Shown here: piece after piece, positions 36,749-46,072 of the stretch
Numbering within the stretch: position 1 is the first letter of the stretch
Layout of the letters: every line of letters begins with the position of its first letter
Origin: CAWHPS01 sp963831235
GTDB lineage: Bacteria > Fibrobacterota > OXYB2-FULL-49-7 > JAEUSG01
DNA length: 64,000 nucleotides
Direction: 5' to 3'
Assembly: GCA_963831235.1 (NCBI GenBank)
Contig: CAWHPS010000053.1
Location: forward strand, 15,576 to 79,575
The notes under the pieces: generated by a model
Seen by the model: only the letters and a program-made list of their open reading frames with translations
Told to the model about the DNA's origin: nothing
Databases searched by the model: none
Position numbers and translations under genes: made by a program

Positions 36749-36863
36749 CATGACAGCTAATGTATATGTTTACCCGTCGCCTCCGTGCGGCGGGTTTGTC
36801 TGGTTGAAATTTGTAATTGAAATCCGTGGAGAAGATTAAGAATCACACGCATTAGCTGTCATG
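36749..36863. repeat. Palindromic element with 14-bp arms next to the IS1111-type element
   Basis: CATGACAGCTAATG (36749-36762) and its exact complement (36850-36863) enclose 87 bases that contain an inner hairpin CCCGTCGC/GCGGCGGG (36773-36794). It starts 3 bases after the right inverted repeat of the insertion sequence and ends just before the methyltransferase stop. It could be a MITE-like element or a terminator-like structure. Confidence 0.6.
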
Positions 36864-36868
36864 TACCC

Positions 36869-37525
36869 TTAGGACTTAGTTGCAACATATTTTATTGTCC
36901 AATAATAATCCAGTTTTGTATATGAAACCTCATCACCTAAGCCATAAATTAAAGCCCGTAGTTTGGTTTCTGACGGAAAATTCTTTAACACGCGGTGCGA
37001 CGATCCGTCATCTAAGTTTCTCATCTGGTACGTATTTCCATCTTCGTCACATTCAGATATAGGGTGATTGCTTCCCTCTACGTAAAGGTTATCCAGCAAT
37101 AAAACAATCGCGCCAGGTTCAAGTATTTTGCCCAAACCAACTAAAAACTCTTGCTGCCGATTCTTTGGAACATGCGATAACCAGAAACCGGCAAATGCCG
37201 CATTGAATGTGCCAATATCTTTCGGCAAACAATAGGCATCACCCACCATGAATGAAATCTTTCCTTCCGATACACGATGCCTGGCAATAGCCATTGGTTC
37301 CGGTGATGCATCGAGTGCGATAACCTCGGATGCAACAGGCGCAATGAATTGCGTCCAAAAACCCGTACCACAGGCGATCTCGATCAACCGACGGCCTGCA
37401 AAAAATGGCGGCAACCAATTCTTCAGACACTGAATGTCGGACTGACGTTCCGGTTTTTCGTAAACACGATCGTATTCCTGTGCTCTCGCTGCGTAATAAG
37501 ATTTTATTGATGCGTCAGTCGCCAA
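36869..37525 (-). CDS. Class I SAM-dependent methyltransferase
   Basis: A 218-residue Rossmann-fold methyltransferase. The SAM-binding motif I is LIEIACGTGFWTQFI, followed by VIALDASPEPMAIA (acidic residue binding the ribose) and FMVGDAYCLP. The N-terminus YYAARAQEYDRVYEKPERQ is common in small-molecule methyltransferases. The substrate is unknown. It is 11 bases downstream of an acetyltransferase gene on the same strand; the two sit between insertion sequences and may be acquired cargo. Confidence 0.88.
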   Translation of the reverse strand: MATDASIKSYYAARAQEYDRVYEKPERQSDIQCLKNWLPPFFAGRRLIEIACGTGFWTQFIAPVASEVIALDASPEPMAIARHRVSEGKISFMVGDAYCLPKDIGTFNAAFAGFWLSHVPKNRQQEFLVGLGKILEPGAIVLLLDNLYVEGSNHPISECDEDGNTYQMRNLDDGSSHRVLKNFPSETKLRALIYGLGDEVSYTKLDYYWTIKYVATKS

Positions 37526-37536
37526 TATTGGTATTT

Positions 37537-38004
37537 TTAAGTTAATGCTTTCTCTATGATGTAGTTTTTAAGATTTTGGCCTTTTATTTTAACAAGATTA
37601 GGCCGGATAGAAAAAAATCCCATTGCAATAAAAAAGGGTTTTGCCGTGATACTCACTTCGGCGATAAATTTTAAATATCCTTTTCCCCTGGCGGCCTCCT
37701 CTATATTTGACATTAATTTTCGGCCTATTCCTTTACCTTGAAAATCTTTATCAACATAAAAACAATCAATGTGGCCGGGAGGCTCCAATTCAGCAAAACC
37801 TAATACTCTGTTATTTTCTATGGCTATGATCGGTTGTTTTATTCGTAATCGTTTTCTCCACTTTGGATAATCCTTGGCAGTACCGATCCAAGCATCAATT
37901 TCTTCTGGCGTATAATCTTGTGAACAAACAGTCCTGATTGTTGCTTCGAATAAATCTGCGATTTGATCAGAATACTTTTCGTCGAATTTAATAATCTGTA
38001 TCAT
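37537..38004 (-). CDS. GNAT-family N-acetyltransferase
   Basis: A 155-residue acetyl-CoA-dependent acetyltransferase. The acetyl-CoA-binding motif is VDKDFQGKGIGRKLM (Q-x-x-G-x-G), followed by the helix NIEEAARGKG and the strand with AKPFFIAMGFF. The N-terminal SQDYTPEEIDAW is like that of a subgroup acting on small metabolites. Substrate unknown. Probably an operon with the methyltransferase gene downstream. Confidence 0.9.
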   Translation of the reverse strand: MIQIIKFDEKYSDQIADLFEATIRTVCSQDYTPEEIDAWIGTAKDYPKWRKRLRIKQPIIAIENNRVLGFAELEPPGHIDCFYVDKDFQGKGIGRKLMSNIEEAARGKGYLKFIAEVSITAKPFFIAMGFFSIRPNLVKIKGQNLKNYIIEKALT

Positions 38005-38235
38005 AGTATGCCTTCATAAAATAATGAGAAAATACCCTTTAGGGATTTTCTGCCTTTGCGTGAATGTTATCTTTTAATTTCCGAACCTTGTGCAAATCTA
38101 TTTTCTTCTTTCCTGTTTGGATTCCTCGCAGATTTTCGCCTTTTTTTATTCCTTTTCGACGCCGCCCAGTATACGTTCCCTTCCCGCAAGGTAACATCAG
38201 CTTTTTTTTCCGGCGCCATTTGATACCCATATCTG

Positions 38236-38469
38236 CTACAGAACACCTTGTTTAACATAAAATACCTCTCTTGCGCTATCTCGATTTAAGTAGGCTAAAT
38301 CGCCGGCCCGGATGAAACCGAGTTTTATAAATAGAGCGGCGGCCTCCTTATTGTATTCTTCTGTTGACAGCCATACGTCTATGCCCTCATATTGTGCTAA
38401 ATGTTTAGTTAGTTTCTGTTGCGGAAAGGTTCTTTGTTGACGATTTGCATAAAAGCTGATTCCTATTGG
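38236..38469 (-). pseudogene. Remnant of a second GNAT acetyltransferase
   Basis: Between two stops, 77 codons without any ATG read like the C-terminal half of a GNAT enzyme: GIDVWLSTEEYNKEAAALF followed by IKLGFIRAGDLAYL and REVFYVKQGVL. The acetyl-CoA loop and N-terminus are gone. The stretch 38005-38235 next to it holds only Lys/Arg-rich low-complexity frames that I do not call genes. Confidence 0.6.
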
Positions 38470-38577
38470 CTATCAACTTCCATTATACTCAGTCTATGAC
38501 GAAACGCCACCTTTAAACTGTAGAATTAAGTGGCTCTAAACATTCACTCCAGAAACGTCTAAAAGGGTTTGCGTTCC

Positions 38578-38973
38578 TCACGGCCTTTCACATTCAGAAT
38601 CTTTCATTAATTCCAGATTCAGATGAGTAATCCGATCTACAATCTCCTGTAACTCCCGATACTGGGAAAGCCCGGTCAGCGCAGTTTGCACCTGTGAATT
38701 GGAAATATATTTCTGCCTCTGTCGGCCCTTTTCGTTGATTACCAGGTAATGGCGAGGGCCATGTCGCTTGCCTTGGTGGCACTTGCAGTCTGGCCGTGAA
38801 CAGATAGAATACCGCTCTACCCATGTGCCGTGCAGCAGTTGAGGCAGTTTTTCCAGTTTAGACAGAAGATTCGTCCGCTCTTTGATAATTTTGTTTGTTT
38901 TATTGTTTGTCATGGGGGTTAATATAATGTATATTATATACGCTATACAAGCAAAAACAATATCGGAGTCCAA
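38578..38973 (-). CDS. DUF6788-like small protein
   Basis: About 131 residues as given; the real start may be the Met at residue 21 (38913). A core GTWVERYSICSRPDCKCHQG followed by KRHGPRHYL resembles DUF6788, a small Cys-containing family (CxxPxCxC) often found close to transposases. It is divergent to the ISNCY-like transposase that starts two bases away, so both probably belong to the same mobile element. Function unknown. Confidence 0.6.
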   Translation of the reverse strand: MDSDIVFACIAYIIYIILTPMTNNKTNKIIKERTNLLSKLEKLPQLLHGTWVERYSICSRPDCKCHQGKRHGPRHYLVINEKGRQRQKYISNSQVQTALTGLSQYRELQEIVDRITHLNLELMKDSECERP

Positions 38974-38975
38974 CC

Positions 38976-40347
38976 TTGAGAAAAAAGATAGATATCCAGC
39001 AAAGTTTTATGTTCAACAATTCCGTTTCAGGCCTAAAAGTTATTACCGAGTACCAGGAAAAATATACACGGATGGATTCGATTTTAGAGGAGAATCCTAA
39101 AATCCTGAATCTGGTACATGCCGACCTCCAGAAGTTCAGCACGGGAAAAGGGAGGGGATCTGTTTTTACTTCTGAAAATATTCTCCGCACGATTATCGTA
39201 AGATGGATAGAATTGGATTCTTTTCGTGATTTGATTATCCGTGTTTCTGACAGTGCTTTTCTTCGTAATTTTGTAAAGATTGGTTTAGGTCCGATGATGG
39301 ATTTTACTTTTTTGAGTCGGGCTAACAAGTTCATAAAATCTTCGATTTGGGAGGCCATCAATTTGGTTCTGCATAAAGCAGGCGTTGATAACAAGAAGAT
39401 ATCAGGTGAAAGATTTAGATTGGACAGCACCCTGTACGAAGCGAATATTCATTATCCTACAGATTCTCATTTGTTATGGGACAGCTACCGCGTCATTTCT
39501 CGTTTGATAGGAAATAGTAATGAAGAATACCCCGAGAGCCGCATGAATTACCGTTTCCATGACCGGAAGATTAAGCAACTCTATACCTACATTTCGACGC
39601 ACAGCAGCAGATTGGGTAAGCGGACACAACAAAAGATTACCAACCGTTATAAAATTCTGATCGAACGAGTCGAACATGCATACGCAGTGGCACTGTCATA
39701 TGTAAAGCATGGACGCAAAGTAAGTCCATTCAATTCATTTCTGGATGAATTGGAATCATATCTTCCGGCTATAGCCAAAGTGATTAATCAGTCCCGCCGA
39801 CGAATATTCAACAACGAGTCAGTTCCGAATAGTGAGAAAGTGTTCAGCATTTTTGAGCCACATGCAGAACTGATTAAGCGTGGCAAAGCCGGTCATCCGG
39901 TTGAATTCGGTCACATGGTGACCATTGGTCAGACGGGCGAGAAATTTATCTCTTATTTTGATGTCATGGAGCATCACGAATATGATAATACCCGGACTGA
40001 TATCGCCCTAGAGAACCACAAAAAGCAGTTTGGTTTCGTACCCCTCCGCTTTTACTGCCGACAAGAATTATTACAAGAGCATGGAGCATGTCTACGAATG
40101 GGAAAAGAAGATTGATACCTTTTCCGTTTGCAAGAAAGGCAACCGGAACAAGGAAGAGATTGCCAGAGAGCATGATGAAGATTTCAAGGAGATGCAAAAG
40201 TTTCGTGCGGGTTGTGAAGGAAGCATCTCCGTCTTAAAACGGGCTTTTGGATTGAAAAGATGCTTTTTAAAGGGTTTTAAGAGTTTTGCGGCCAGTGTTG
40301 GCTGTTTGGTGGTTTGCCACAATCTCGTTTTGTTAAGCCGGTTGTGA
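38976..40347 (+). mobile_element. ISNCY-like transposase gene with one frameshift
   Basis: The frame from 38976 runs to 40115, but homology switches to another frame at 40041-40044, a CCCC run with one base too many. The second part (to 40347) is AFTADKNYYKSMEHVYEWEKK and later EGSISVLKRAFGLKRCF and FAASVGCLVVCHNL, the normal C-terminus of ISNCY/ISDol1-like transposases. The joined protein has about 457 residues. Terminal inverted repeats were looked for and not found. Likely inactive unless the extra base is an error. Confidence 0.75.
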
Positions 40348-40463
40348 GTCAGCCGAGCCATCGGATGTGCATATTGTAAATGGCGTGGGGATGGTCTGTC
40401 TAAAAAAGGCAAGTAATACCACATTGTAAACTTTTTATGATTGAAACCAGAAGAAGGCGAAAA

Positions 40464-42005
40464 TAATATGCGGGATTTTCTCGCTTAAGAAATGGATTTC
40501 GGAAAAATGGCCTTTCCACAACAGAAACTAATTATGCCGGCACGGCCGCCACTATACCATGTGTTGGTTTCGGCAGCAACGAACAGTGCCGCGTGGATAA
40601 TCCGCCAACCTGGGGGTCCGGTAGTACAAACGATCCCCAAATATCTGGAAGCCAGATGGCCATCAAGGTTAATGATGGCCTAAAGTGGTATTTCGATAAC
40701 AAGTCCAGTGACCCGGCCAATGCAATCCTTATCTATTCATGGGACGAGTTCACCGAAAGCGCCGTGGTTCTTTGCCCGACCCGGGACACCGCAACAGGCC
40801 TCCCAAATACAGCCCGCCTTGATTCTGTAGGCAATGCCATCAAATCCTGGGAAGATATATGGCGCAGTTTACCCCAGCTTCTTAAAAACCCGTGTTTTGC
40901 CGGAACCACGGATTGGAGTTTAGTTACTGCGAACAGCGCATCAGTCTGCATTTACAGTTGGTGACGGCATGGCAGATGTTAACATTGTGAGCGGAGGCGT
41001 GGATAATGGCGATATCAAGCTTTATCAGCAAGGTCTCTTTCTGATCCCTGGTGTAACCTACCATGTCAATTTCAAGGCAAAATCATCCGTACCCAGGACG
41101 CTCACAGTCAGTGTTAATACAGCAGACAACCCGCAAACATCCGTCTGGTCGCAACCGGTTTCTCTTGACACTTCTCTGCAAAAATTTGGTGAGTTTTCTT
41201 TTGTATTCAAAGGCAATTCCACGCTTGCCTGCCAGTTGTCTTTCCTCGCCGGAGGAGACAACAGCAGCGTCTTTATTGATGATGTGGAATTACGCGCAGA
41301 GAACTGGCCTTATCAGCTTCGATCACTGCCTCTTCAACACAAGGTGGGGCTCAGCATAATGTCAATAATGTGAATGACGGGATAGCGACCACGGATTTTA
41401 ATTCCTGGGCCAGCACCTCGACTCCTGCCTGGCTGCAGCTTGATTTTCCAGTGCAAACCACCTTCAATCGCATTGAACTATATACCACTACCGGATAAGA
41501 ATTGAAAGACTACATCATCCAGTATTGGGATGGGACATCCTGGGTTGACGCTGCTGTTGTAACAGGCAATACCGAGGCGCACCGGTCAATGTCTTTTTTA
41601 TCCGTCACCAGCAGCAGGATGCGTGTTTATGTAACTACCGGCTCAGTTGCCCAGCCCGGGTATGCGCGAATTTGTGAGCTGGAAATTTACAATACCGGCG
41701 GAGGCACTGGATTGGAAGACGAGAGTGTTCAAAATGTGCCTCTCAGCCTTTCTGTTTACCCCAATCCATTTAATCCAACAACACAAATTCGGTACAATAT
41801 CCCAAAAACATCAGGCAAAATTGAACTTACCATATACGATGCAGTCGGCCACATTATCCGCAGTCTGCCTGCAGCACCCGGCAACAGCAGTGTTGTGTGG
41901 AATGGGGACGATAATAACAACAGAAAGGTGTCATCAGGGGTTTACATCGTAAGACTTAAAGCTGGGAATAAGGTTATGCAATGCAGGGGATTGTTTGTGA
42001 AATGA
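40464..42005 (+). pseudogene. Decayed secreted GH99-like hydrolase with CBM and F5/8 domains
   Basis: Pieces of one secreted protein in successive frames. A C-terminal part of a GH71/GH99-like catalytic domain (VGFGSNEQCRVDNPPTWGS, ILIYSWDEFTES) runs to about 40940; a frameshift leads into a CBM4-like domain (GVTYHVNFKAKS, VFIDDVELRA) to about 41298; a second frameshift leads into an F5/8 type C (discoidin) domain, broken by a TAA at 41496; the end is a PNPFNPTTQI sorting tail. The N-terminus is missing, right where the ISNCY-like element ends. At least three disabling changes make this a true pseudogene. Confidence 0.8.
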
Positions 42006-42040
42006 TTTTATCAGTTCAGGCTTCCTGAATAAAAGCATTG

Positions 42041-42305
42041 TTACAAAATCCACCAGGGCACGGCCACAACATCCTCCGCCAGCTCCTGTGGCTGTACAAT
42101 GTTACAGATAATCAAACCCTTATGGAGATGTTCGTGGTGGTATTTTTCACAAAACGAACCAAGCGCTTTCATGTCATCCCGCACTGGATTGGTTTTTATC
42201 TTGATTTCAATGTGATACAGAATCCTGTCAATTTCCAGAATCAAGTCCGGCCCCATTTGGTGCGCACACCTAATATAGTTTTTCTTGAATCCGGTCCATT
42301 TCAGT
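42041..42305 (-). pseudogene. Remnant of an AAA/DUF4143-type ATPase, C-terminus
   Basis: About 88 codons without a start read as the C-terminal nuclease-like part of the DUF4143 ATP-binding family: MGPDLILEIDRILYHIEIK, KTNPVRDDMKALGSF, and the typical end EDVVAVPWWIL. The N-terminal ATPase part is absent. The group II intron begins shortly after its truncated end. Confidence 0.6.
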
Positions 42306-42892
42306 GTCTATTTTCTAATTACATTTTAAAATAATTTAATTATGGGTAACCTGGCAATGAGCCATCATCAAGGTGACAAGGAGGTCGCCCCGAGTAAGAT
42401 TTAGCCAAATCACTCGGTAGTGCTTGGGAGGATGAAAGATATCCGTTAGAACCAAGGCGAGTTCAGCGAGGTTGAAGGGAAATTAGCTCTGAATCAGACA
42501 CATAGCCCCGAAAGAATTAAAAGGTGGAGGTCGGTCGATCCTTTCATAATTGGCGCAGACGAAATACGGTAGCGCGTCAAGGCAAGCGCTGTCGCAGCCT
42601 CCCGGGGTCGCAGACTGCATCGAGCTGAACGAACTGAAGATGGAGCAACCAGGCGAGTCACTGGAAACGAAGGTTCTTCGTGAAGCACTCCCGGATCGAG
42701 TGGGGTAGTAGCGAAGTATGGAATGACAACGTAAAAGGAGCTGTTCCAGAGGACACCAGTGCAGTGATGAGGCGCGGTAGAGGCTGCAATGGCCGTAGCG
42801 ATGAATTGGGGGAAACCCTGATGAGCGAAGCGCCTCACAGGAGGTCGTCCGTGAAAAGGGAGACATTATCATCATGCAAGGGATGAAGCATA

Positions 42893-44206
42893 ATGGCAAC
42901 TGAACTGACACGGGTAAGGGCGTATGTTGAGAAGCATCCCGCAGAGGTGCTGACATCACTGTATCACCATGTGACGGATGTGGACAACTTGCGTTCATGT
43001 TTTGAAAGTCTCGACGGAACCAAAGCCGTCGGGATTGATGGTGTAACGAAGGAAGAGTATCGGAGAAATCTGGAAGAGAACTTGCTGGACCTCTCGGCAC
43101 GGTTGAAGCGAATGGGATACCTGCCGCAAACCAAGCGGCGGGCATATATACCAAAGCCGGGGAACGAGAAAGGAAGACCGCTGGCGATAAGCGTATTTGA
43201 AGACAAGATAGTGGAAATGGCGGTGAAGAGAGTTCTCGAACAGATATACGAGCCGATGTTTTTAGAGTGCAGTTACGGTTACCGTGAGAACCGCAGTCCG
43301 CATCAGTGTATTGATGCGATAGGTAAGACGATTCAGCAGAAGCGAATCAACCATGTAGTGGAAGCGGACATTCGGAGTTTCTTCGACCGGTTGAACTGGG
43401 AATGGTTAGGAAAATTTCTCAGGCATAGGATAGGAGACGAGCGTTTGCTGAGGCTGATAACGCGAATGTTGAACGCGGGAATCATGGAGGACGGATTGAC
43501 CCATGCCAGTGAGGAAGGGGCGCCACAAGGGGCAATCGTTTCACCGATACTGTCGAATGTGTACCTGCATTACGCTTTGGATTTATGGTTCGAAAAGAGA
43601 GTGAAGCCGCATGCAAAGGGAGAGGCGCATCTGTTCAGATTTGCAGATGACTTTCTCAGCGCATTTCAGTTCAAAGAAGACGCGGAAGCTTTTGAGCGCA
43701 ATCTCAAAGACCGCCTGGAAGGCTTCAACTTGGAGATAGCGCCGGAAAAGACAAGGCGAATGGAATATGGCCCCTATGCGGTACAAAACGCAAAGCGCAA
43801 AGGCGAGAAAAGACAGATGTTCACCTTTCTTGGACTCACGCATTACTGTGGACGCACCCGTTTTGGGGACTTCAAAGTAAAGCGATGTACGAGTATCAAG
43901 AAATTCAAGGCGAAACTCCGCGAATATAAAGAGTGGATACGCAAGATACGAGCGAAGATGAACACGGGTGAATTGATGCGCAATGCGAAGGCTCGAATAC
44001 AAGGGCATTTGAATTACTACGCCATCACGGATAATAGTTGGATGTGCAGTCTGTATCACTACTGGTTCACGCGAATCACGTTCAAGTGGTTGAATAGGCG
44101 AAGTCAACGTCGAAGTTACAACTGGAAAGAGTTCAATCAGATGCTTAAAGACGTAAATTGGCCTAAATCGCGAATCATGGTTAACCTATGTCCGTTTCGA
44201 GCATGA
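42893..44206 (+). CDS. ltrA: Group II intron reverse transcriptase/maturase
   Basis: A 437-residue reverse transcriptase/maturase. RT blocks: GIDGVTKEEY, IPKPGNEKGRPLAI, YGYRENRSPHQC, EADIRSFFD, GAPQGAIVSPILSNVYLHY and the catalytic FRFADDFL (FADD variant of YADD). A thumb/maturase X domain follows. It lacks the C-terminal HNH endonuclease, so mobility would use single-stranded DNA at replication forks. The frame is intact. Confidence 0.93.
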   Translation: MATELTRVRAYVEKHPAEVLTSLYHHVTDVDNLRSCFESLDGTKAVGIDGVTKEEYRRNLEENLLDLSARLKRMGYLPQTKRRAYIPKPGNEKGRPLAISVFEDKIVEMAVKRVLEQIYEPMFLECSYGYRENRSPHQCIDAIGKTIQQKRINHVVEADIRSFFDRLNWEWLGKFLRHRIGDERLLRLITRMLNAGIMEDGLTHASEEGAPQGAIVSPILSNVYLHYALDLWFEKRVKPHAKGEAHLFRFADDFLSAFQFKEDAEAFERNLKDRLEGFNLEIAPEKTRRMEYGPYAVQNAKRKGEKRQMFTFLGLTHYCGRTRFGDFKVKRCTSIKKFKAKLREYKEWIRKIRAKMNTGELMRNAKARIQGHLNYYAITDNSWMCSLYHYWFTRITFKWLNRRSQRRSYNWKEFNQMLKDVNWPKSRIMVNLCPFRA

Positions 44207-44232
44207 ATGCAAAACTTCGAAGACCGAATGAA

Positions 44233-44296
44233 GAGCCGTATATGGGAAAGCCGTTCGTACGGTTCCGTGAGGGGCCGGGCAGTAATCTGCCCGGCC
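44233..44296 (+). ncRNA. Group II intron domains V and VI
   Basis: Domain V 44233-44265 with the AGC-containing 5' strand and the paired GTACGGTTC, then domain VI stem 44273-44296 with a TAAT loop. An open frame from 44207 runs through this RNA into the esterase and is not a real N-terminus. Confidence 0.85.
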
Positions 44297-44311
44297 TACT
44301 CGAACACTGGA

Positions 44312-46045
44312 ATGAACTTACTCCATATTATGCTTAAACTCCTTTTCTTTACACTTATCCTTTCCTGCTTGAGCCTGGCCCAGAAAACTTCAATAAAAGT
44401 AAGTTTTAAAGATGTCGGCGCAGGCGTTCACCTTTCTTTGGACAGTGTAAAGGAAATTACACCACCCTTCCAATTTCGGGTTGATTCCGGTGTCCGTGTT
44501 TTGGCTTTTTCTGCTGAAACGTTGAAAACCGCATGGGGAAAGAAGACAGGCTCGGCTGTCTTTTCCTTCAGCATAAACGATCCGAGGAATTATACAATCT
44601 TTTATGAAATAATGTACGGTGAAGACGGCGAAAATATTATTCGATTTGTTTTGGATACTTTTGTTTGTACCACCTCCGTCACATACTGGGATGAACCTAA
44701 CCGGTGGTGGGAACACGAAAGGGGGTGCACCAGGTTTTTAGCAAAAGGGCAACATAAACTGGTGATTAATTGTTGTCATGGACATGCTGTAATACGCAAT
44801 CTATACTTGTTTCCTTTGCCTGATGATGTCAAGGAACATGCCTTTTTTAATGGTGCCGAAAACCTTATGATTTATCCTGCCTATGGCACTGTAAAGCAGG
44901 GGCGGCCCGATTTCTCATTATTCTATCTGACTTCTCTTGCAGCAAAAAATCCGAATCTTACCGCAACACTGCCATTAACCATCATTGGGCCAAAGCAGGA
45001 AAGCCTTTTTACAGGGGAATTACCCATTACCAAGCAGGCGCTTATCACCCTACAAAATCCACAAGCTGGCAAATACATCATCAAAGTCGGTCAAATCGAA
45101 AAAAGCTGGGAATGGTTTTATCCACGGCTTGAAAAACTTAAAACAAACCTGCATAAATTGGAAACAACAAAAAACTCCGGACAGCAATTGGATTTCTGGC
45201 TGCCCAGTCTGCGTATGTATTACGATAATGTTATTACAGGCTATCAGCCCTTGTCCTGGGAAAAGGGTTATCTCAACACTCCCCAATACGCGCAAAACAG
45301 GTTAACCCTTGCTGAATCTCTTTCAGCTCAATTATTGCATAAAATCAACCCTGTTCCTGAACCTGGACAAGGGCGATATTCTTTCAGCAAAACTTTCAGT
45401 AAAACACTGCAAATCAAATATCTGCTTTTTTTACCTGAAAGTTATAAGACCGGTACGCACGCATGGCCACTCTTGATCTATCTGCATGGGGCAGGTCAAC
45501 GCGGAGACAACCTGGAAAACATCAAAGGCGAGACGCTTCCCAGGTATGCCGAGGCACACAAGGATTTTCCCTTTATTCTGCTTTCTCCGCAATGCCCTGA
45601 AAATCTCTGGTGGGACCAATACTCGGAAATTGAAAAACTGGACGCGCTGCTGGATGGCATTATTGCCAATTATAATATTGACACCTCGCGAGTCTATTTA
45701 ACCGGCAGCAGCATGGGCGGATTCGGCACCTGGGCCTGGGCCATGGAGCGTCCTGAAAGATTTGCCGCATTGGCCCCAATTTGCGGTGCCGGCAATACTG
45801 CCAAGGCACGTAGGATCAGAGATATCCCCGTGTGGATTTTCCATGGCGCCAAAGACAATGTTGTACCTGTCAAGGCCTCCGAAGAAATGGCCAGGGCCCT
45901 GAAAGAATTAGGCAACAATGCAAAGCTTACAATTTATCCGGATATAGGTCATGTCTCCTGGACTCTTGCTTATGAAGATCCGGAGTTGTACCGATGGTTT
46001 CTAAGCAATAATAAAAGTACAGTGGAAGGCAAAAAGATCAAATAG
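44312..46045 (+). CDS. Secreted serine esterase/peptidase (alpha/beta hydrolase)
   Basis: About 577 residues with a signal peptide (LKLLFFTLILSCLSLAQ). The N-terminal 350 residues form an unassigned accessory region; the C-terminal alpha/beta-hydrolase has an oxyanion strand LLIYLHGAGQRGDN, the nucleophile Ser467 in GSSMGG, Asp515 (HGAKDNVVP) and His547 (GHVSW), like prolyl-oligopeptidase-type carbohydrate esterases. Start at 44312 excludes intron sequence; 44330 is an alternative ATG. The intron may have separated the gene from its promoter and ribosome site. Confidence 0.8.
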   Translation: MNLLHIMLKLLFFTLILSCLSLAQKTSIKVSFKDVGAGVHLSLDSVKEITPPFQFRVDSGVRVLAFSAETLKTAWGKKTGSAVFSFSINDPRNYTIFYEIMYGEDGENIIRFVLDTFVCTTSVTYWDEPNRWWEHERGCTRFLAKGQHKLVINCCHGHAVIRNLYLFPLPDDVKEHAFFNGAENLMIYPAYGTVKQGRPDFSLFYLTSLAAKNPNLTATLPLTIIGPKQESLFTGELPITKQALITLQNPQAGKYIIKVGQIEKSWEWFYPRLEKLKTNLHKLETTKNSGQQLDFWLPSLRMYYDNVITGYQPLSWEKGYLNTPQYAQNRLTLAESLSAQLLHKINPVPEPGQGRYSFSKTFSKTLQIKYLLFLPESYKTGTHAWPLLIYLHGAGQRGDNLENIKGETLPRYAEAHKDFPFILLSPQCPENLWWDQYSEIEKLDALLDGIIANYNIDTSRVYLTGSSMGGFGTWAWAMERPERFAALAPICGAGNTAKARRIRDIPVWIFHGAKDNVVPVKASEEMARALKELGNNAKLTIYPDIGHVSWTLAYEDPELYRWFLSNNKSTVEGKKIK

Positions 46046-46072
46046 TCATATTATTTCTGGATTAATTAATAC

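Larger units (their letters stand above)
42340..44305 (+). mobile_element. Group II intron
   Basis: The maturase gene lies in a larger RNA element. The 3' end is clear: domain V at 44233-44265 (GAGCCGTAT ... GTACGGTTC) and domain VI with a perfect 10-bp stem GGCCGGGCAG / CTGCCCGGCC (44273-44296) and a TACTC branch region, ending near 44305. Bases 42340-42892 have no gene and should form domains I-IV; the 5' edge is approximate as no clear GTGYG start was fixed. It sits just upstream of the esterase gene. Confidence 0.75.

Noticed and set aside
36749..36863. Integron attC site and cassette array (methyltransferase, acetyltransferase)
   Set aside because: No GTTRRRY or RYYYAAC core sites at the arms, and only 11 bases separate the two genes, too short for an attC between cassettes.
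38039..38258. Small Lys/Arg-rich proteins on the minus strand
   Set aside because: Two overlapping frames are both low-complexity, lack ribosome sites and overlap a GNAT remnant; no family features.
42483..43154. Minus-strand 223-residue frame across the group II intron
   Set aside because: It is antisense to intron RNA domains and the maturase start; composition is that of a shadow frame.
44207..44311. N-terminal extension of the esterase from 44207
   Set aside because: These codons are intron domains V and VI; the signal peptide begins at 44312 or 44330.
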